Both the position numbers and the translations under genes were made by a program. The notes beneath the pieces were generated by a model. The model made no database searches. It was not told the origin of the DNA and saw only the letters and a program-made list of their open reading frames with translations. From Bacteroides caccae (GTDB taxonomy: Bacteria; Bacteroidota; Bacteroidia; Bacteroidales; Bacteroidaceae), in contig NZ_CP022412.2 in assembly GCF_002222615.2 (NCBI RefSeq), forward strand, positions 1,302,001 through 1,366,000: 64,000 bases of DNA, given 5' to 3'. Of the stretch, positions 46,155 through 55,300 are shown one piece after another. How positions within the stretch are numbered: position 1 is the stretch's first letter; each line of letters starts with the position of its first letter.

Positions 46155-47162
46155 TTATACGTTTTTTACTTTAATCAGATACTCAGCTATCTGTACTGCG
46201 TTCAATGCCGCACCTTTCTTGATCTGGTCACCTACAATCCAGAAAGTCAGTCCGTTTTCGTTCGTCAGGTCTTTACGGATACGTCCTACGTAAACCGGAT
46301 CTTTACCTGCAAGGAACAACGGCATCGGATATTCCTTTTCTGCCGGATTGTCCTGAAGAACCAATCCTTCGCCCTTGGCGAATGCTTCGCGGGCTTCTTC
46401 TACGGAAATCGGACGTTCTGTTTCTACCCAAATGCTTTCAGAGTGAGCACGTAATGCAGGAACACGTACGCAAGTAGCACTGACTTTGATATCGGAGTGC
46501 ATGATTTTGCGTGTTTCGTTGAACATCTTCATTTCTTCTTTGGTGTAACCATTTTCGGTGAAGACGTCAATCTGAGGAATCAGGTTGAATGCCAACTGAT
46601 ACGCGAATTTTTCCACGGTAACAGGTTCGTTAGCCAATACTTGGCGATATTGTTCATACAATTCGTCCATGGCAGCAGCACCCGCACCACTTGCTGCCTG
46701 ATAGGTAGACACGTGCACGGTTTTTATATGAGAAAGCTGTTCGATGGCTTTTAGTGCAACTACCATTTGGATAGTCGTACAGTTCGGGTTGGCGATGACG
46801 CCGCGAGGACGTTCCAATGCGTCTTCGGCATTTACTTCAGGCACTACCAAAGGTACATCGGCATCCATACGGAATGCACTGGAGTTATCGATCATCACAG
46901 CACCATACTTGGTGATTGTTTTTTCGAATTCCTTGGATGTTCCTGCTCCGGCAGAAGTGAAAGCAATGTCTACCCCTTTAAAGTCATCGTTGTGTTGTAA
47001 GAGTTTCACCTCGATCTGTTTACCGCGGAAAGTATAAATTGTTCCGGCACTACGTTTAGAACCGAACAAAACTAACTCGTCCAACGGGAAGTTTCTCTCA
47101 TCGAGCACGCGCAGGAATTCCTGTCCCACGGCTCCGCTTACGCCAACAATAGCTACTTTCAT
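46155..47162 (-). CDS. asd: Aspartate-semialdehyde dehydrogenase
   Basis: The 335-residue cytoplasmic enzyme starts [20 protein letters not shown] (NADP-binding GxxGxVG). The catalytic Cys is in [11 protein letters not shown] (about 129), with the conserved [17 protein letters not shown] loop (about 152-168) and [15 protein letters not shown] near 235. It reduces aspartyl phosphate to aspartate semialdehyde for lysine/diaminopimelate, threonine and methionine. A -7 element is at 47233-47240 and a terminator at 46057-46089, so it is probably a single-gene transcript. Confidence 0.95.
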   Translation of the reverse strand: MKVAIVGVSGAVGQEFLRVLDERNFPLDELVLFGSKRSAGTIYTFRGKQIEVKLLQHNDDFKGVDIAFTSAGAGTSKEFEKTITKYGAVMIDNSSAFRMDADVPLVVPEVNAEDALERPRGVIANPNCTTIQMVVALKAIEQLSHIKTVHVSTYQAASGAGAAAMDELYEQYRQVLANEPVTVEKFAYQLAFNLIPQIDVFTENGYTKEEMKMFNETRKIMHSDIKVSATCVRVPALRAHSESIWVETERPISVEEAREAFAKGEGLVLQDNPAEKEYPMPLFLAGKDPVYVGRIRKDLTNENGLTFWIVGDQIKKGAALNAVQIAEYLIKVKNV

Positions 47163-47232
47163 CTTTTTCTTTTGTTAAATTGTGAATATTGTATTTATCT
47201 TCTTACACTGTCGAATAGAAGATATTTGGCTG

Positions 47233-47240
47233 CAAAATTA
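47233..47240 (-). promoter_or_regulatory. -7 element of asd
   Basis: TAATTTTG on the minus strand fits TAnnTTTG and lies 70 bp before the start codon. No matching TTTG at the expected distance. Confidence 0.4.
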
Positions 47241-47422
47241 TAACATTTTGCCATATAATCAGTATTTCGGGTGAGAAAAAAGTTATAAGACTATGAGTTT
47301 TTAGCAGTAACTGATAGAACCTGTATTGAAATAACCTAAAACTCACGACTCAAACCTTGTAACTTATTGGTGGTATGCGAACTTTTTTGTTCCTTTGCAT
47401 TGAATTCCTAAAGCCACAGCCT

Positions 47423-49558
47423 ATGAACTTGTTTGATTTTAATTTGACTTTACCGATAACCGATCCGACCTGGGTATTCTTTTTGGTATTGATTATCATT
47501 CTTTTTGCTCCGATGATTTTGGGACGCCTTCATATACCTCATATTATTGGCATGATTCTGGCGGGAGTACTGATAGGTGAACATGGCTTTCACGTGCTCG
47601 ATCGTGACAGCAGCTTCGAACTCTTCGGTAAAGTAGGACTATATTATATCATGTTCCTTGCCGGACTCGAAATGGACATGGAAGACTTCAAGAAGAACCG
47701 GACGAAAAGCATTGTGTTCGGTTGGCTCACTTTTCTTATTCCAATGGGATTGGGTATCTGGAGTAGTATGAGTGTGTTGGGTTATGGTTTCCTTACCGCT
47801 GTGTTACTGGCTAGTATGTATGCTTCTCATACGTTGATAGCTTATCCTATTATCAGTCGTTATGGATTGTCGCGTTTGCGCAGTGTCAATATTACGATTG
47901 GTGGTACGGCTGTTACCGTTACTCTTGCTTTGATAATCCTTGCCGTCATAGGCGGTATGTTCAAAGGAACTGTTGACGGTTGGTTCTGGGGATTTCTTGT
48001 GGCAAAAGTTGCTTTTCTCGGATTTCTGATTGTTTTCTTCTTTCCTCGTATCGGCCGTTGGTTTTTCCGGAAGTACGATGATAGCGTGATGCAATTTGTA
48101 TTTGTGCTGGCGATGGTCTTTCTCGGTGGTGGATTAATGGAGTTTGTAGGAATGGAAGGCATTTTGGGAGCTTTCCTTGCCGGATTGGTCTTGAACCGTC
48201 TGATTCCTCATGTATCTCCCTTGATGAATCGGTTGGAATTTGTAGGAAATGCACTGTTTATTCCTTACTTCCTGATTGGTGTAGGAATGATTATTGATGT
48301 ACGAAGCCTGTTTACCGGAGGCGAGGCATTGAAAGTTGCTGTCGTTATGACAGTGGTAGCTACTTTTAGTAAATGGCTGGCTGCATGGATCACGCAGAAG
48401 ATTTACCGTATGCAACCGAATGAACGGAGTATGATATTCGGACTTAGTAATGCTCAGGCAGCAGCTACGCTTGCAGCGGTATTGATCGGTCACGAAATTA
48501 TTATGGAGAATGGGGAGCGTTTGCTGAATGATGATGTGTTGAACGGTACGGTGGTGATGATTCTTTTTACTTGTGTAATCAGTTCTTTGGTAACAGAACG
48601 TTCCGCCCGCCGTTTCGCTATGAATGAGGAATTGCAATCAGAGGAACAAGGTGCAAAGAAAAGTACCGAACAGATATTGATTCCCGTGGCTAACCCGGAT
48701 ACAATTGAGGATTTGATAAATCTGGCTTTAGTGATAAAAGACGCCAAACAGAAGAATGGTTTAATCGCATTAAACGTTATTAATGATAGTAACAGTTCGG
48801 AGAAGAAAGAACTGCAAGGAAAGCGAAATTTGGAAAAAGCGGCAATGATTGCCGCTGCTGCCGATGTTCCTGTAAATATGGTCAGCCGTTATGACCTGAA
48901 CATCGCTTCGGGAATTATCCACACGATTAAAGAATATGAAGCTACGGATGTAGTAATCGGTCTGCATCGGAAAGCGAATATTGTTGATACCTTTTTCGGG
49001 AATTTGGCGGAAAGCCTTTTGAAAGGTACACATCGCGAGGTGATGATCGCTAAGTTTCTGATGCCGGTTAATACTTTGCGCCGGATAAATATTGCCGTGC
49101 CACCAAAGGCGGAATATGAAACCGGGTTCTCAAAATGGGTGGAACATTTCTGCCGTATGGGAAGTATTCTGGGATGTCGCGTGCATTTCTTTTCCAATGA
49201 ACGTACGCTGATGCGTCTTCAGCAACTGGTAAAGAAAAAATATGCAGGAACTCCGACTGAATTTTCCTTGTTGGAAGAATGGGAAGACCTTTTGTTATTA
49301 ACAGGGCAAGTGAACTATGATCATTTGCTGGTGGTAATCTCAGCCCGTCGCGGTTCTATCTCTTATGACACCTCTTTCGAACGTCTTCCGGCGCAGCTAG
49401 GAAAATATTTCTCAAACAATAGTTTGATTATCCTGTATCCCGACCAATTCGGAGATCCGCAGGAAATTGTGTCTTTCTCTGATCCGCGCGGTCATAATGA
49501 ATCACAACATTATGAGAAAGTGGGTAAATGGTTCTATAAATGGTTAAAGAAAAGCTAA
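47423..49558 (+). CDS. CPA2-type cation/proton antiporter (KefB-like) with C-terminal cytosolic domain
   Basis: The ATG at 47423 (MNLFDFNLTLPITDPTW) is preferred over 47375. The 711-residue protein has about 12 transmembrane segments of the Na+/H+ exchanger fold (about 10-395), with GRLHIPHIIGMILAGVLIGEHG at the start and GMEGILGAFLAGLVLNRL in the core. A cytosolic part (about 415-710) resembles tandem universal stress protein domains. It should exchange Na+ or K+ for protons. The stop overlaps the next start (TAATG). Confidence 0.85.
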   Translation: MNLFDFNLTLPITDPTWVFFLVLIIILFAPMILGRLHIPHIIGMILAGVLIGEHGFHVLDRDSSFELFGKVGLYYIMFLAGLEMDMEDFKKNRTKSIVFGWLTFLIPMGLGIWSSMSVLGYGFLTAVLLASMYASHTLIAYPIISRYGLSRLRSVNITIGGTAVTVTLALIILAVIGGMFKGTVDGWFWGFLVAKVAFLGFLIVFFFPRIGRWFFRKYDDSVMQFVFVLAMVFLGGGLMEFVGMEGILGAFLAGLVLNRLIPHVSPLMNRLEFVGNALFIPYFLIGVGMIIDVRSLFTGGEALKVAVVMTVVATFSKWLAAWITQKIYRMQPNERSMIFGLSNAQAAATLAAVLIGHEIIMENGERLLNDDVLNGTVVMILFTCVISSLVTERSARRFAMNEELQSEEQGAKKSTEQILIPVANPDTIEDLINLALVIKDAKQKNGLIALNVINDSNSSEKKELQGKRNLEKAAMIAAAADVPVNMVSRYDLNIASGIIHTIKEYEATDVVIGLHRKANIVDTFFGNLAESLLKGTHREVMIAKFLMPVNTLRRINIAVPPKAEYETGFSKWVEHFCRMGSILGCRVHFFSNERTLMRLQQLVKKKYAGTPTEFSLLEEWEDLLLLTGQVNYDHLLVVISARRGSISYDTSFERLPAQLGKYFSNNSLIILYPDQFGDPQEIVSFSDPRGHNESQHYEKVGKWFYKWLKKS

Positions 49559-50274
49559 TGGAAAAAAACGACTGGCAACAAAGAACGGAACTCCTGTTAG
49601 GAGAAGAAAAGATGAATCGCATCCGGAAGGCACACGTATTGGTTGTGGGATTAGGCGGAGTGGGCGCTTATGCTGCCGAAATGCTTTGTCGTACGGGAGT
49701 TGGCAAAATGACTATTGTAGATGCGGATACCGTGCAGCCTACGAATATGAACCGCCAGTTACCTGCCATGCACTCTACGTTGGGAATGCCGAAAGCGGAA
49801 GTATTGGCTACCCGGTATAAAGATATCAATCCGGATATTGAACTGACGGTACTCCCTGTTTATCTGAAAGATGAGAATATACCGGAACTATTGGACGCAG
49901 GCAAGTATGATTTTATAGTAGACGCAATTGATACAATCAGTCCGAAGTGCTTCTTGATTTATGAGGCGATGAAACGGCATATCAAGATTGTGTCCAGTAT
50001 GGGAGCGGGAGCAAAGAGCGATATCTCTCAGGTCCGTTTTGCAGATCTTTGGGATACTTATCATTGTGGACTAAGTAAGGCGGTGCGGAAACGTTTGCAG
50101 AAAATGGGAATGAAACGTAAACTTCCGGTAGTATTCAGTACCGAACAGGCTGATCCGAAAGCTGTATTGCTGACTGATGATGAACAGAATAAGAAATCAA
50201 CTTGCGGGACAGTGAGCTATATGCCGGCTGTGTTCGGCTGCTATTTGGCGGAATATGTCATTAAACGATTATAA
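49558..50274 (+). CDS. tcdA: tRNA threonylcarbamoyladenosine dehydratase
   Basis: The E1/ThiF-like protein begins [19 protein letters not shown] at the ATG overlapping the antiporter stop (TAATG); an in-frame ATG at 49540 is also possible. It has 238 residues with [17 protein letters not shown] (ATP-binding, about 27-43), [25 protein letters not shown], and a Cys in [16 protein letters not shown] near the end. TcdA (CsdL) cyclises t6A37 to ct6A in tRNAs. The ABC ATPase gene follows after 5 bp. Confidence 0.9.
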   Translation: MEKNDWQQRTELLLGEEKMNRIRKAHVLVVGLGGVGAYAAEMLCRTGVGKMTIVDADTVQPTNMNRQLPAMHSTLGMPKAEVLATRYKDINPDIELTVLPVYLKDENIPELLDAGKYDFIVDAIDTISPKCFLIYEAMKRHIKIVSSMGAGAKSDISQVRFADLWDTYHCGLSKAVRKRLQKMGMKRKLPVVFSTEQADPKAVLLTDDEQNKKSTCGTVSYMPAVFGCYLAEYVIKRL

Positions 50275-50279
50275 ATATC

Positions 50280-50936
50280 ATGATAAAATTAGAAGGAATA
50301 ACAAAAAGCTTCGGTTCATTGCAAGTCCTGAAAGGTATTGATCTGGAAATTAACAAAGGCGAGATTGTCAGTATTGTAGGTCCTAGTGGGGCAGGTAAGA
50401 CTACCTTGTTGCAGATCATGGGAACGTTGGACGAACCGGATGCAGGTAATGTACAGATTGACGGAACTGTAGTGAGCCGGATGAAAGAAAAAGAACTCTC
50501 TGCATTCCGTAATAAGAATATAGGTTTCGTTTTTCAGTTTCATCAATTGCTGCCGGAGTTCACCGCATTGGAGAATGTGATGATTCCTGCGTTTATCGCA
50601 GGAGTATCTTCGAAAGAGGCAAACGAACATGCTATTAGAATACTCGATTTTATGGGATTGGCAGAGCGTGCTTCCCATAAACCGAATGAGTTGTCGGGAG
50701 GAGAGAAACAACGCGTTGCTGTGGCGCGTGCTTTAATCAATGATCCGGCTGTAATACTGGCGGATGAACCTTCCGGTAGTTTGGATACACATAATAAAGA
50801 AGATTTACATCAACTGTTCTTTGACCTGAGGGAGCGTTTAGGACAGACTTTTGTGATTGTTACCCATGACGAGGGACTTTCGAAAATCACCGACCGAACG
50901 ATACATATGGTTGACGGCATGATTAAAAAAGATTAA
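50280..50936 (+). CDS. lolD: LolD-type ABC transporter ATPase
   Basis: The 218-residue ATPase has Walker A GPSGAGKT (34-41), Q-loop in [11 protein letters not shown] (84-94), signature LSGGEKQR (138-145), Walker B VILADEP (158-164) and H-loop in VTHDE. The MacB/LolD-type pattern fits lipoprotein release (LolCDE) or a related ABC exporter, but no permease gene is adjacent. Two hairpins follow. Confidence 0.82.
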   Translation: MIKLEGITKSFGSLQVLKGIDLEINKGEIVSIVGPSGAGKTTLLQIMGTLDEPDAGNVQIDGTVVSRMKEKELSAFRNKNIGFVFQFHQLLPEFTALENVMIPAFIAGVSSKEANEHAIRILDFMGLAERASHKPNELSGGEKQRVAVARALINDPAVILADEPSGSLDTHNKEDLHQLFFDLRERLGQTFVIVTHDEGLSKITDRTIHMVDGMIKKD

Positions 50937-50969
50937 TAAGAGAACTCAACTTCTAAAAATGCATACCAA

Positions 50970-51000
50970 AAAGGTAGAACCTTGCAAGTGTTCTATCTTT
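50970..51000 (+). terminator. Hairpin after lolD
   Basis: Arms of 11 bp (50970-50980 and 50990-51000, one G-U) with a 9-base loop, 33 bp after the lolD stop. The T run is short. Confidence 0.55.
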
Positions 51001-51075
51001 TAGCTATATATTTATAGTCGCTTCTCTACGGAAGTCTGTGAAGATGATAGTAGAGTGTTTGTTTTGTTTGTGTGT

Positions 51076-51117
51076 GATGCATTCTTGTCTGGTGTGATAG
51101 GAATGCATCTTTTTTTA
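51076..51117 (+). terminator. Second terminator after lolD, strong T run
   Basis: Perfect 9-bp arms (51076-51084 and 51101-51109) are followed by eight T. It lies between lolD and the convergent HhH gene. Confidence 0.75.
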
Positions 51118-51138
51118 TTTATTGTGACAAACGAGGAA

Positions 51139-52062
51139 CTATTCATAACAAATATAAGGAGTAATCCGTTCGAAATCTGCTGTATTGAATTCCTCGTAAA
51201 GTGATAATTGCTTGAGGTTTGTCAAGATCCCTTTCTTTTTTCGGTATTCCACAATAACTTTGGCTTGATAGTAGTTTATATACGGATGATGCATCATCCG
51301 TTCGATACTTGCCTTATTTATGTTAATACGGCGGATTTGGGTTGCGTTGATAGAGAACCAGGGTCGGAGCATCTCTGCTTTTAAATGTTTCTCCTGTAAT
51401 TGCTCTATTTTATAAAAGCCCCCTAGCTGTGTCCGGTAATTTACAATCATACGGGCAATGGCACTTCCGATACCTGGAATTTTCTTAAGTTCGGTCGTGT
51501 CTGCTTCATTCAGGTTGATGACGGTGCCGGGCTGATATTTAAACAGGGTATCCTGCGGCATCCTTTGTTTCATTAATAGTCGGACGGTATCTTTTGTTGA
51601 GGACTGTTCGGTAATACGGATATAAGGATGTAAAGTCTGATATTGCTCGTCTGTCAACCCGTATATCTTTTGGAAATCTTCCGGATGACGGAACTTTCCC
51701 TGTTTCTTGCGGTAACGCAGAATGTTTTTAGCTATCCACGGAGGCAATCCCAATGATATAAAAGTAATGGAATCGGCAGTGTTCGGATCGAATATAGAGA
51801 GCCTGACTTCTTTTGGTGAATAGGAATCGTTTTTCGGAGGGTCCCCTTCTGCGAATTTCCTTTGAGGTTTTATTTCTTTGATCGATGAAATGAATTCATC
51901 ATATTCTAGCTTGAATTTCTCATCTTCTTCAGGAGTAACTTCTTGAGGAGTGGAGAATAGTTGCACGAGCCGGGGAATTGAGAATACCCCTATAATAAGA
52001 ACGACAAGGACGATAATGCCTTGTCGTTCGGTTTTAGTGAAATAAAAAAAGTCTTTCCACAT
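51139..52062 (-). CDS. Membrane-anchored helix-hairpin-helix (ComEA-like) protein
   Basis: The 307-residue protein has one N-terminal transmembrane helix (about 16-35) and then HhH-type repeats: FDPNTADSITFISLGLPPWIAKNILRYRKKQG (about 92-123), NLNEADTTELKKIPGIGSAIARMIVNYRTQLGG (about 182-214) and ININKASIERMMHHPYINYYQAKVIVEYRKKKG (about 244-276). HhH domains bind DNA without sequence specificity; ComEA relatives act in DNA uptake. The start overlaps the transporter stop by one base. Confidence 0.85.
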   Translation of the reverse strand: MWKDFFYFTKTERQGIIVLVVLIIGVFSIPRLVQLFSTPQEVTPEEDEKFKLEYDEFISSIKEIKPQRKFAEGDPPKNDSYSPKEVRLSIFDPNTADSITFISLGLPPWIAKNILRYRKKQGKFRHPEDFQKIYGLTDEQYQTLHPYIRITEQSSTKDTVRLLMKQRMPQDTLFKYQPGTVINLNEADTTELKKIPGIGSAIARMIVNYRTQLGGFYKIEQLQEKHLKAEMLRPWFSINATQIRRININKASIERMMHHPYINYYQAKVIVEYRKKKGILTNLKQLSLYEEFNTADFERITPYICYE

Positions 52063-53432
52063 TATAGTTTGATTAGTCCCAGTTCATTGATGAATATCAG
52101 TGAGATAGCGATTGGGGCGATATATTTTAATATAAAGATGATTAGTTTGTATACAGGAATTTCTATTGAACCGTTATTTGTAATCTCCGACCAGACGATT
52201 TTCTTATCAAGATACCAGCCGGTAAAGAGAGAAATACAGAGCCCGCCGAGCGGCAACATGATTTTAGCCGTAACAAAGTCGAAGAGGTCGAACATTCCCA
52301 AACCGAAAATCGTGAATCCTTTCGTCACTCCGAGGGATAGTGAACAGAATATTCCCAAAAAGATGCATCCTCCGGTCACGAGTCTTGCTGCTTTTCCACG
52401 GGATAAGTTGAATTCCTCGTGCAGATAGGCGGTTACTACCTCATGCAGGGAAATCGTGGAGGTTAATGCAGCCATTGCCAGCAATGCATAAAACATCACA
52501 GAGAATATGTATGCCAATATAGGTACTCCGCCGAATGCCTGTTGGAATACGTTAGGCAGAGTGATAAAGATGAGGCTTGGACCCGAATCAGGTTGTATGC
52601 CTACGGAGAAAGCGGCCGGGAAGATGATAAATCCGGCTAATATCGCAACGAAAGTATCAATGATTCCTACACTGAAAGCCGTTTTTGTCAGGTTGGTCTC
52701 TTTGCTGAAATAAGAGGCGTACGTACAAAGACATCCCATTCCCAGGCTTAAAGAGAAGAAGGCTTGGCCCATAGCACTCAAAAATACATTTCCGTCCACC
52801 TTGCTAAAGTCCGGTTTCAGTAGAAACTCGATGCCCGCACCGGCTCCCGGTAGAGTGACCGAACAAACAACCAATATAACTATAATAATAAATAAGGTAG
52901 GCATCATAATCTTGGAAGATTTCTCGATTCCTTTTTCTACCCCTTTCACGATGATGAAGTGCGTAATCAGCAGGAAGGCTATTAACCAGATAACTGGTCG
53001 CCAGGGATTACTGGAGAATTGTTGGAACGAGGTGATGAATTCTCCGGAGGTTTTTCCTGAGAAACCATTAGTGGCAGCTTCGAGAATATATTCCAGCGTC
53101 CACCCTGCAACTACGGCATAATAACTGAGAATCAGGAAACCTGCCAATACTCCCATACGTCCCACCCAGCGCCAATGTGTGCCGGGAGCTAATTTTTGGT
53201 AAGCCCTTGCCGTATTAGCTTGCGAATGGCGTCCTATCAGAAACTCTGCAATCATAATAGGAAGCCCTAAAAGGAGAATACACCCTAAATAGATTAATAT
53301 AAATGCAGCACCTCCGTGATTTCCGGTTTCATAGGGAAACCGCCAGATATTACCCAGTCCTACTGCCGAGCCGGCGGAAGCAAGTATTACGCCTAACTTA
53401 CTACCGAAGTTCGCTCTATCATTTTTTGTCAT
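52062..53432 (-). CDS. Neurotransmitter:sodium symporter (NSS family)
   Basis: The 456-residue inner-membrane protein starts with the NSS/LeuT signature SKLGVILASAGSAVGLGNIWRFPYETGNHGGAAF (about 8-41), including the sodium- and substrate-binding residues of TM1. About 12 membrane segments follow. It should import an amino acid or similar small molecule with sodium. Its promoter region at 53482-53509 is shared with the divergent VanZ-like gene. Confidence 0.9.
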   Translation of the reverse strand: MTKNDRANFGSKLGVILASAGSAVGLGNIWRFPYETGNHGGAAFILIYLGCILLLGLPIMIAEFLIGRHSQANTARAYQKLAPGTHWRWVGRMGVLAGFLILSYYAVVAGWTLEYILEAATNGFSGKTSGEFITSFQQFSSNPWRPVIWLIAFLLITHFIIVKGVEKGIEKSSKIMMPTLFIIIVILVVCSVTLPGAGAGIEFLLKPDFSKVDGNVFLSAMGQAFFSLSLGMGCLCTYASYFSKETNLTKTAFSVGIIDTFVAILAGFIIFPAAFSVGIQPDSGPSLIFITLPNVFQQAFGGVPILAYIFSVMFYALLAMAALTSTISLHEVVTAYLHEEFNLSRGKAARLVTGGCIFLGIFCSLSLGVTKGFTIFGLGMFDLFDFVTAKIMLPLGGLCISLFTGWYLDKKIVWSEITNNGSIEIPVYKLIIFILKYIAPIAISLIFINELGLIKL

Positions 53433-53481
53433 AAATCTTGTTTTATCTTACAAATCGTTATAAAATGTACCTATAAGAGTG

Positions 53482-53509
53482 CAAATATAGAAAATGATAC
53501 TTATATTTG
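53482..53509. promoter_or_regulatory. Back-to-back -7 elements of the NSS and VanZ-like genes
   Basis: On the minus strand TATATTTG (53482-53489) and on the plus strand TATATTTG (53502-53509) face away from each other 12 bp apart, forming a 9-bp inverted repeat (GCAAATATA / TATATTTGC). Each could serve one of the divergent genes; their -33 regions must overlap. Confidence 0.55.
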
Positions 53510-53535
53510 CACGAAATATGTAATATTATTTAGAT

Positions 53536-53925
53536 ATGCTATCTTATATTAAGAAATATCCGATCTCACTTTTTATAATCCTGACTGTGATTTATCTTTC
53601 ATTTTTTAAACCACCCAAGACGGATTTGAGTGAGATTCCTAACTTAGACAAGCTGGTTCATATTTGTATGTATTTCGGTATGTCAGGTATGTTGTGGCTG
53701 GAATTTTTGCGTGCACATCGCCGGGACGAGGCACCGTTGTGGCATGCTTGGGTAGGAGCGTTCTTCTGCCCCGTGCTGTTCAGCGGGTGTGTAGAATTGC
53801 TGCAAGAATACTGTACCAGTTACCGTGGAGGAGACTGGCTGGATTTTGCAGCAAATTCTACCGGAGCATTGCTCGCAAGTCTGGTTGCTTATTATGTGGT
53901 GCGTCCAAGAATGATGAAACAGTGA
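53536..53925 (+). CDS. VanZ-like small membrane protein
   Basis: The 129-residue protein has about four transmembrane helices with DKLVHICMYFGMSGMLWLEF, VELLQEYCTSYRGGDWLDFAANSTGALLASL, typical of the VanZ family (conserved His in the second helix and Glu-Leu-x-Gln). VanZ was first linked to teicoplanin resistance; most homologues have no proven role. Its stop directly abuts the murF stop from the other strand. Confidence 0.85.
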   Translation: MLSYIKKYPISLFIILTVIYLSFFKPPKTDLSEIPNLDKLVHICMYFGMSGMLWLEFLRAHRRDEAPLWHAWVGAFFCPVLFSGCVELLQEYCTSYRGGDWLDFAANSTGALLASLVAYYVVRPRMMKQ

Positions 53926-55224
53926 TTATAAATATTCTACTGTTGAGCTAAGTTTGATCCCATTGGAACCTTTGATGAGAATGGTATAGCCTTTAGGCTT
54001 ATTTGTTTCAAGTTCCTTTATGACCTCTTGTACATTTGCATACGTCTTGAAAGAGTGACAGACAGATGCAAACTGCTCTCCGACCAGCCATACTTTTTCA
54101 AAGTCGCTCTCTTTTATGTAATCAACAATCTTCTGATGTTCGTTCAGACTTTCGGTGCCCAGTTCGCGCATGTCCCCCAATATAAGCATTTTGTGAGAAA
54201 CTGTCATATTCCGAAAGTTTTGCAGGGCAGCCGCCATACTGGTAGGATTGGCATTGTATGCATCAATGATAAGGGTATTGTCTGCTGTCTCTTTAAGCTG
54301 TGAACGATTATTCTGGGGTGTATATCCGGCCAACGCTTCGTCTATCTTCCGGTCTTCCACCCCGAAGAACCGTCCGATTGTAATGGCAGCCAGGGCATTG
54401 GGGAAATTATACTCTCCGATTAACTGCGTCCGTATCCGGTGGATTTCACCATTCTTTTCTGCCTTCCATTCGAGAGCGAGATAAGGTGAATTCCCTGTGA
54501 TGCAGCCGTTGACATAAAGATCTTCCCCGCTTCCATAAGAAATCAGATTCAATCCTTTGGCTATATTCATCAGATAGGGATTGTCATGGTGGATAAAGAT
54601 TGTAGAATTTCCTTTCTTGCGGAGGAAGTCATACAGCTCTCCTTTAGTCTTGATTACACCTTCAAAAGAACCGAATCCTTCCAAGTGAGCTTTACCGACA
54701 TTGGTTATAATGCCATAATCCGGTTCGGCTATTTCACAAAGGAATTTGATTTCTCCCTGATGATTGGCACCCATTTCGATGACGGCAAGGTCATGTTCCG
54801 GTTTCAGCCGGAGTAGAGTTGTTGGCACTCCGATATGGTTGTTCAGGTTTCCTTGGGTATAGAGAATGTTATGCGTTTGAGAAAGAACGGCGGAGATTAA
54901 TTCTTTGGTTGTTGTTTTTCCATTGGTTCCGGTGATACCGATAACCCGTGTTCCGAGTTGACGTCGATGATAGTTGGCTAGCTGTTGCAATGTTTGCAGG
55001 CAGTCGTTTACGAGTATGTATCGTCGATCACCCTCTATGGCATATTGGGCCTCGTCAATAATAGCAAATGCGCAACCGTCTTCCAACGCTTTTCCGGCAA
55101 AGGCATTGCCATTGAATGACTCGCCTTTCAGAGCGATAAACAATGAACCGTCCGGACAATTCCGGCTATCAGTGGTTACTGATTGACAATCCAGAAAAAT
55201 CTGGTAAATAGCAGAAAGTTTCAT
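53926..55224 (-). CDS. murF: UDP-MurNAc-tripeptide D-alanyl-D-alanine ligase
   Basis: The 432-residue Mur ligase has an N-terminal UDP-binding domain (about 1-80, TTDSRNCPDGSLFIALKGESFNG), the central ATPase with GTNGKTTT (99-106), IEMGANHQGEI (about 153) and a C-terminal domain (about 310-432, IIDAYNANPTSM and ILGDMRELG). It adds D-Ala-D-Ala to UDP-MurNAc-tripeptide in the cytoplasm. A -7 element is at 55250-55257. It stands apart from the usual mur/fts cluster. Confidence 0.93.
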   Translation of the reverse strand: MKLSAIYQIFLDCQSVTTDSRNCPDGSLFIALKGESFNGNAFAGKALEDGCAFAIIDEAQYAIEGDRRYILVNDCLQTLQQLANYHRRQLGTRVIGITGTNGKTTTKELISAVLSQTHNILYTQGNLNNHIGVPTTLLRLKPEHDLAVIEMGANHQGEIKFLCEIAEPDYGIITNVGKAHLEGFGSFEGVIKTKGELYDFLRKKGNSTIFIHHDNPYLMNIAKGLNLISYGSGEDLYVNGCITGNSPYLALEWKAEKNGEIHRIRTQLIGEYNFPNALAAITIGRFFGVEDRKIDEALAGYTPQNNRSQLKETADNTLIIDAYNANPTSMAAALQNFRNMTVSHKMLILGDMRELGTESLNEHQKIVDYIKESDFEKVWLVGEQFASVCHSFKTYANVQEVIKELETNKPKGYTILIKGSNGIKLSSTVEYL

Positions 55225-55249
55225 AACCTGAACATCTATTAAAACGTTG

Positions 55250-55257
55250 CAAAGATA
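55250..55257 (-). promoter_or_regulatory. -7 element of murF
   Basis: TATCTTTG on the minus strand lies 25 bp before the murF start. No clear -33 TTTG. Confidence 0.5.
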
Positions 55258-55300
55258 GGCTATTCTTTCGGATTAGATACGGCTTCGGACGGTTTTTTGC

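Noticed and set aside
47163..47422. Lysine riboswitch before asd
   Set aside because: The leader is short and shows no lysine-riboswitch-like helices.
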